In this document: piece by piece, positions 5,868 to 8,713 of the stretch
How the letters are laid out: each line of letters begins with the position of its first letter
How positions within the stretch are numbered: position 1 is the first letter of the stretch
Origin: Candidatus Woesearchaeota archaeon
Lineage (GTDB): Archaea > Nanobdellota > Nanobdellia > Woesearchaeales > UBA525
Direction of reading: 5' to 3'
Length of the DNA stretch: 8,713 nt
Assembly (NCBI GenBank): GCA_003694385.1
Contig: RFKA01000115.1
Coordinates: forward strand, 1 to 8,713
The notes under the pieces: generated by a model
Seen by the model: the letters and a program-made list of their open reading frames with translations, nothing else
Databases searched by the model: none
What the model was told of the DNA's origin: nothing
Made by a program: the position numbers and the translations under genes

Positions 5868-5895
5868 TGGGGCGCCCTTATGCTTGCATCCCTAG

Positions 5896-5929
5896 CCAGG
5901 GGACCAAAGCCCCTGGTCTCCTGGTGAGG
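5896..5929 (+). promoter_or_regulatory. Leader with two mutually exclusive hairpins and the Shine-Dalgarno of the regulator
   Basis: The 5' arm CCAGGGG (5896-5902) pairs perfectly with CCCCTGG (5910-5916), giving a 7-base stem with a 7-base loop. The same arm extended to CCAGGGGACC (5896-5905) pairs with GGTCTCCTGG (5915-5924), giving a 10-base stem with a single G-U. The second structure takes up the first two bases of the Shine-Dalgarno GGTGAGG (5923-5929), which lies 5 bases before the ATG. The two stems cannot coexist. In DNA the same arms form a near-perfect inverted repeat that could be an operator for autoregulation. Confidence 0.5.
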
Positions 5930-5934
5930 AACCA

Positions 5935-6276
5935 ATGGAAGTCCAGTTCGCGTGTAAGCGTTTCCCCATTGCGCAGGTGTTGCGGTGTAGCTTCAACTTG
6001 ACGCTCACGGAGTATGAAGTCCTCAAGCTCCTCATGCGGGGGGAGCGGAGCGTGGAGGAGCTCGCGCAGCGACTCGGCAAGGACCGGACAACCGTGCAGC
6101 GCGCAATCAAGCCTCTCATTGCGAAGGGGCTCGTTCGTCGCAGGCAGTATAACCTTTCGGGTGGCGGCTACCAGTTCTTCTATAGTGCAGTTGGCAAAGA
6201 GCGAATCAAGCAACGTGTGAACGAGCACTTCGAGCACTTCACGAGGACTGTGCGCGCAGAGATTGAGAACTGGTGA
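5935..6276 (+). CDS. Winged-helix transcriptional regulator, TrmB-like
   Basis: This 113-residue DNA-binding protein is of the archaeal TrmB/MarR-like winged-helix type. LTLTEYEVLKLLMRG (22-36) is the first helix pair. SVEELAQRLGKDRTTVQRAIKPLIAKGLV (39-67) is the helix-turn-helix, with RTTVQRAIKPL as recognition helix, and RRRQYNLSGGGYQFFYSAV (68-86) is the wing. A C-terminal helix (88-111) probably dimerises. The sequence strongly resembles short haloarchaeal TrmB-type regulators (EELAE..GRDRSTVQR...RL...GL). There is no sugar-binding domain, so the ligand is unknown. Two cysteines (7 and 18, in ACKRF...VLRC) precede the helix-turn-helix and could sense thiol state (speculative). It is divergent from the dsb-like pair and has its own TATA box and GGTGAGG ribosome-binding site. 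An 11-base-pair hairpin overlaps its stop codon. Regulation of its neighbours is inferred from layout alone. Confidence 0.9.
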   Translation: MEVQFACKRFPIAQVLRCSFNLTLTEYEVLKLLMRGERSVEELAQRLGKDRTTVQRAIKPLIAKGLVRRRQYNLSGGGYQFFYSAVGKERIKQRVNEHFEHFTRTVRAEIENW

Positions 6277-6297
6277 ATACCTCTATGAGGTGTTCAC
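6273..6297. terminator. 11-bp stem-loop overlapping the regulator stop codon
   Basis: GTGAATACCTC (6273-6283) pairs with GAGGTGTTCAC (6287-6297) around a 3-base TAT loop: 10 Watson-Crick pairs plus one T-G. The regulator's TGA (6274-6276) is inside the 5' arm. There is no T-run after it, so it is not a bacterial-type terminator. It may protect or end the mRNA between two convergent genes, or be a protein-binding palindrome. The structure is clear; the function is not. Confidence 0.5.
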
Positions 6298-6299
6298 GT

Positions 6300-6327
6300 G
6301 CGTGTGGCAACCAGCGTGTCGCACCAA
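6300..6327. repeat. Short imperfect tandem repeat between convergent genes
   Basis: GCGTGTGGCAACCA (6300-6313) is followed directly by GCGTGTCGCACCAA (6314-6327). The copies share GCGTGT, GCA and CCA and differ by one substitution and one single-base indel. The repeat lies just after the stem-loop in the 102-base gap between the regulator and the surface-protein gene. No function is apparent. Confidence 0.4.
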
Positions 6328-6378
6328 CTGTGAGGCGCGGGTCCGCGGGTGAAGATTGCCAGTAGTACTGCTTGCACT

Positions 6379-8316
6379 TCACTCTTCGAGCTCGACAGCG
6401 TATTTTATCTCAAGGTAGAGCCGGTGAATCGTTGGGTGGTAGCGTTCCTTCTCCTCCGTGGTGAGCTGGTCGTAGGCGCGGAGAATCGCGAGGTAGCTCT
6501 CCTTTGCGATGTCATTCCTGAAGAACTGGATTGCCTCGTAGGTGTCGAGGAGGCGGAGCTCAATCTCGTGCGTGAGGCTCATCTCTGGCGTGATGTTCCG
6601 TTCAGGGAGTTCGCGCCTGATGTCTGCGAGTTCATACTCTGCGAGCAGGCAGACGAGCGTCCTGAGCTCTTCTTTCGTCCCGTCGAAGAGCCGTTCATCG
6701 AGGCGCTTGAAGCCAGAGCCTTCCACTTCTTTGAGGCGGTCGAGGAAGCTTATGATAATCTCTTTGAGCGGTGGCGGCAGCTGTTCGGCCTCGCGCTCTG
6801 CTTCTTCAGGGAGGAACTCGTAGGGGATGTCAAGGAGGAACTCGTAGAACTTCCTCGCCGTCGCGCCGAGGCGTTCATACGCGTTCACGGGGTGCAGCTC
6901 GCCTTCTTCAAGGCCGCGCTCGATATCTGTGAGGTCGTCGAAGAGGATTTGTTTCTCGGCGGGCGTGAGGTAGACGGTCTTCTTGTGTCTGCGCGCGAGG
7001 AGCCAGCCGAGGCGTGCGAGCCCCTCGGCGAGGCGCTCGCGGTACAGGAAGGCGAGCATGATGAGGATGAGGAAGGTGCCGAGGAGGCCAAGGAGGAGTA
7101 GGAGCGGCAGTTTCTTCTCATTGACCGGCTTGGGTTTCTGGATACTGCTACATGGAGCGCAACTCCCCCCGCAGTCAACTCCTTCTTCGTCGCCATTTTT
7201 GATGCCATCGTTGCACGTGGGGATGTACTCGCATGGTTGCGTGAGCGGCGGGAGGAATTCCTGCGTGCCACAGTCTGCGAGGTCTTCGCACTCGCGCGTC
7301 TGTGTATTATCTGGTTGACAGTTCCCCCAGTCCGTGCAGATCCAGTTCTCGGCGCAGGTTGCGTTCTCGCGGGGCGGTGTGTAGATGCATTCACGATGGA
7401 ACTTGATCTCGTCCTCGGTGCACCCGTTCTTGTCACGGCACTTCTGGCTCTGGAGCCCGTTCGGGTAGCACTCGCTCCACTCGAGGCATACGAGTTCTGG
7501 TTTGCATGGGGGTGTGGCGCTGCCGCCTCCTCCACCGCCTCCGCCTCCTCCGCCGCTGCTGCTCTGCGTTTCCTGTGGTTCAGGCGGGCACTCACTATTA
7601 ATTGTGACGATGTTGCTGTCCGCGCTGAGGTTCGTGGGGTCCGTCGCCGTGAAGACAAAGAAGCTGTAGCCGCAGCCGTCGCCGCGTATGATGACGCCGC
7701 TGTCGTTCCTGATGGTGACGTTTATGCCTGCAGTCCCGAGTCCTTCACTGTATGTGTAGCTGAGCGGGTCATTATCCGGGTCGACGAAATAATCATTGAG
7801 GTAGAATGCGAGGAGGGTCTCGCCCCGCGTGACGTTCTGGTCAGGGATTGGCTCGGCGAGGTACGGGGAGTTATTCGTGTTCTGCACGCTATGGTTGAAG
7901 GTTTCGTGTGCTTGGCTGTTATCACAGCCCGTGCCGTCGTCAATATAGATTTCTGCCTGGTGGGCTCCGACATCATTCTCGTGGGGCGTGAAATCAATGA
8001 CGCCGCTAGAACTAATGTTGAAGATCGTCTCATTATCAGGGGGGACGGGCACGGCCGTGAACGTGAGTGTGTCCCCGTCCTCGTCTGTCGCGTTATACTG
8101 GCAGGTGTAGAGCGTGCCCTCAATCATCGTCTCGTTGCAGGCTTGCGAGCCGAACACGGGGGGGTGGTTGATGCAGAGCTGGACTTCACCCGTCCCCACG
8201 GCGTTCCCGGTGGCGCGGTTGAGGGCTACGTCTGTCTGATAGAGAATCCAGGTTGTCGAGAGGAGGTTCAGGAAGACGATGAAGAAGACTGTGACTGTGA
8301 GGAGCCGAAACCGCAT
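6379..8316 (-). CDS. Cys-rich single-pass surface protein: cadherin-like, TSP1-like and DGIKNGDE motifs, cytoplasmic helical domain
   Basis: This 645-residue protein opens with an N-terminal signal anchor (about 5-27) and ATGNAVGTGEVQLCIN, a motif common at the start of DPANN exported proteins. Two Ig/cadherin-like domains follow (about 50-145 and 150-242), with Asp-rich Ca-type motifs DEDGD (78-82) and DPDNDP (179-184). An 11-Gly linker (255-265) leads to two TSP1-like repeats (275-312, LEWSEC; 325-363, CTDWGNC) and a CNDGIKNGDEEGVDCGGSC..C motif (368-389). The C-terminal transmembrane segment (403-424) is followed by about 220 charged, helical residues in the cytoplasm. The outer part has 22 cysteines, an even number, and about 11 N-x-S/T sequons, suggesting disulfides and glycosylation. 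It may be an adhesin or a sensor that signals inward. A TTTTAAATAC box sits 23 bases before the ATG, so it is probably leaderless. I do not recognise the cytoplasmic domain. Confidence 0.9.
   Translation of the reverse strand: MRFRLLTVTVFFIVFLNLLSTTWILYQTDVALNRATGNAVGTGEVQLCINHPPVFGSQACNETMIEGTLYTCQYNATDEDGDTLTFTAVPVPPDNETIFNISSSGVIDFTPHENDVGAHQAEIYIDDGTGCDNSQAHETFNHSVQNTNNSPYLAEPIPDQNVTRGETLLAFYLNDYFVDPDNDPLSYTYSEGLGTAGINVTIRNDSGVIIRGDGCGYSFFVFTATDPTNLSADSNIVTINSECPPEPQETQSSSGGGGGGGGGGGSATPPCKPELVCLEWSECYPNGLQSQKCRDKNGCTEDEIKFHRECIYTPPRENATCAENWICTDWGNCQPDNTQTRECEDLADCGTQEFLPPLTQPCEYIPTCNDGIKNGDEEGVDCGGSCAPCSSIQKPKPVNEKKLPLLLLLGLLGTFLILIMLAFLYRERLAEGLARLGWLLARRHKKTVYLTPAEKQILFDDLTDIERGLEEGELHPVNAYERLGATARKFYEFLLDIPYEFLPEEAEREAEQLPPPLKEIIISFLDRLKEVEGSGFKRLDERLFDGTKEELRTLVCLLAEYELADIRRELPERNITPEMSLTHEIELRLLDTYEAIQFFRNDIAKESYLAILRAYDQLTTEEKERYHPTIHRLYLEIKYAVELEE
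7522..7563 (-). repeat. Low-complexity Ser-Gly linker tract
   Basis: This run of GGN codons (11 Gly, mostly GGC/GGA) is preceded by three AGC Ser codons. It separates the cadherin-like half from the Cys-rich half of the surface protein. Such a simple-sequence tract is prone to slippage and length change, although codon mixing (GGC, GGA, GGT) should limit this. Confidence 0.8.
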
Positions 8317-8338
8317 CGCGTTACTCTACGGCAGGAGT

Positions 8339-8348
8339 GTATTTAAAA
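8339..8348 (-). promoter_or_regulatory. TATA box of the surface-protein gene, containing the upstream stop codon
   Basis: TTTTAAATAC on the minus strand ends 22-23 bases before the ATG at 8316, predicting a leaderless transcript. The TAA at 8343-8345 that ends the upstream Ig-like gene is part of this box, so coding end and promoter share bases. Confidence 0.7.
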
Positions 8349-8713
8349 CCATCGGCGGTAGAAACGAATAATGGCTTTCCCTTCATAGTGCCCTTCCGCT
8401 TGGAATGAGGGGACAAAGGCGGTGAAGGTCACCTTGATGCGCTCTCCTGCTTCTCCAACGGCTGTCGCAGGCTCTGCTCGCATGAACGGGGCTGTTTCTC
8501 CGGAGAAGGCGACGACGACGCGCGAGGGTTTTCTCAACACGATGTCCATTTTCCTCTGTGACGTCTGTCCTGGGGCGATGGTTCCCATGCGGAGCGCGTC
8601 TGTGTCAACGGTGATGCCCGCAACCCCTTTCTCGACGTCAAGGATGACGGGGACTTCTTGCACTTCGTAGAGGTAGAGCCCGAAGTAAGCGAGGATGATG
8701 AGGCCCATACCCA
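8343..8713 (-). CDS. Membrane-anchored Ig-like (ASH/hydin-type) domain protein, 5' partial
   Basis: The frame is open to the right edge. The first visible ATG is at 8706-8708, giving 121 residues, but the hydrophobic segment GLIILAYFGLYLYEV starts right there with no basic residues before it, so the true start is probably outside the window. After the anchor comes a beta-rich domain: VDTDALRMGTIAPGQTSQR (34-52), followed by KPSRVVVAFSG, an ERIKVTFTAFVP strand and a final EGHYEGKAIIRFYRRWF. The pattern (x-F/M-G-T-I/V-x-P-G, then a paired strand, then G.Y.G...I.F) is that of single Ig-fold ASH/hydin-like domains common in DPANN exported proteins, where it usually packs against surface or pilus components. 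It has no catalytic motif and no cysteine in the visible part. Its TAA stop lies within the TATA box of the next gene. Confidence 0.75.
   Translation of the reverse strand, partial: GMGLIILAYFGLYLYEVQEVPVILDVEKGVAGITVDTDALRMGTIAPGQTSQRKMDIVLRKPSRVVVAFSGETAPFMRAEPATAVGEAGERIKVTFTAFVPSFQAEGHYEGKAIIRFYRRWF

Noticed and set aside
5785..5890. Possible tRNA or small RNA in the divergent gap
   Set aside because: No cloverleaf, T-loop GTTCGAATC or acceptor pairing could be found. The region is explained by two divergent promoters.
6298..6324. Inverted repeat GTGCG-N17-CGCAC
   Set aside because: Five bases with a long loop is weak, and it is largely explained by the tandem 14-mer at the same place.
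6336..6347. Palindrome CGCGGGTCCGCG
   Set aside because: Gives only a 4-bp stem with a 4-base loop in GC-rich DNA, and is easily expected by chance.
6349..7101. 250-codon plus-strand open frame
   Set aside because: Complement of the cytoplasmic helical domain; its Glu/Leu/Val richness mirrors Leu/Lys/Glu codons on the minus strand.
7522..7563. GGN repeat as a phase-variation tract
   Set aside because: Mixed codons and a unit of three bases mean that slippage would change linker length without shifting the frame, so it is just a Gly linker.
7237..8346. 369-codon plus-strand open frame
   Set aside because: Antisense shadow of the surface-protein gene, a result of GC-rich codons with few stops. 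The opposite strand encodes clear signal anchor, TSP1-like and TM features.

Overview
The window looks archaeal, most probably from a DPANN lineage close to Woesearchaeota/Pacearchaeota (inference). Archaeal TATA-like boxes (TTTAAATAC, CTATATAAA) sit at the expected distance from several genes, and two genes appear leaderless. Other starts use Shine-Dalgarno sequences matching an archaeal 16S tail (GGAGGTGAT). The protein set fits too: archaeal Trm1, an archaeal S-layer-type protein, a TrmB-type regulator, membrane-tethered DsbA-like proteins, and a cadherin/TSP1-like Cys-rich surface protein with a DGIKNGDE..VDCGGSC..C motif. Gene density is high. No gap exceeds about 220 bases, and I see no tRNA, rRNA, CRISPR array or insertion sequence.

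Layout. (1) 1-400, minus: 3'-truncated deoxyinosine/hypoxanthine-DNA glycosylase of the UDG superfamily, divergent from (2) 477-875, plus: YjbQ/UPF0047, closely followed by (3) 882-1253, plus: an unrecognised two-TM protein. (4) 4070-1291, minus: a two-gene unit in which an S-layer-like lipoprotein (534 aa) overlaps trm1 by four bases (GTGA). (5) 5718-4123, minus: a two-gene unit of membrane-anchored thioredoxin-fold proteins. The first has a monothiol CPFG motif and the second a classical CPFC motif. (6) 5935-6276, plus: a small winged-helix regulator, divergent from the thioredoxin-fold pair. (7) 8316-6379, minus: a 645-aa single-pass surface protein with 22 extracellular cysteines. (8) 8713-8343, minus: a 5'-truncated membrane-anchored Ig-like protein.

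How they may work together (inference). Regions 4 to 8 read as a cell-surface and extracytoplasmic disulfide locus. The two Dsb-like proteins would oxidise or shuffle disulfides in exported proteins, and the Cys-rich surface protein is an obvious candidate substrate. The divergent regulator has two N-terminal cysteines and could control the dsb pair and itself. The 216-base regulatory gap carries two divergent TATA boxes, a perfect inverted repeat at the predicted dsb start site, and two mutually exclusive hairpins in the regulator leader, one of which covers the start of its Shine-Dalgarno sequence. Nothing here matches a known defence or mobile system. The most unusual signals are the leader switch, the monothiol/dithiol pair with a shared stalk, the S-layer-like lipoprotein coupled to trm1, and a stop codon buried inside the next gene's TATA box.
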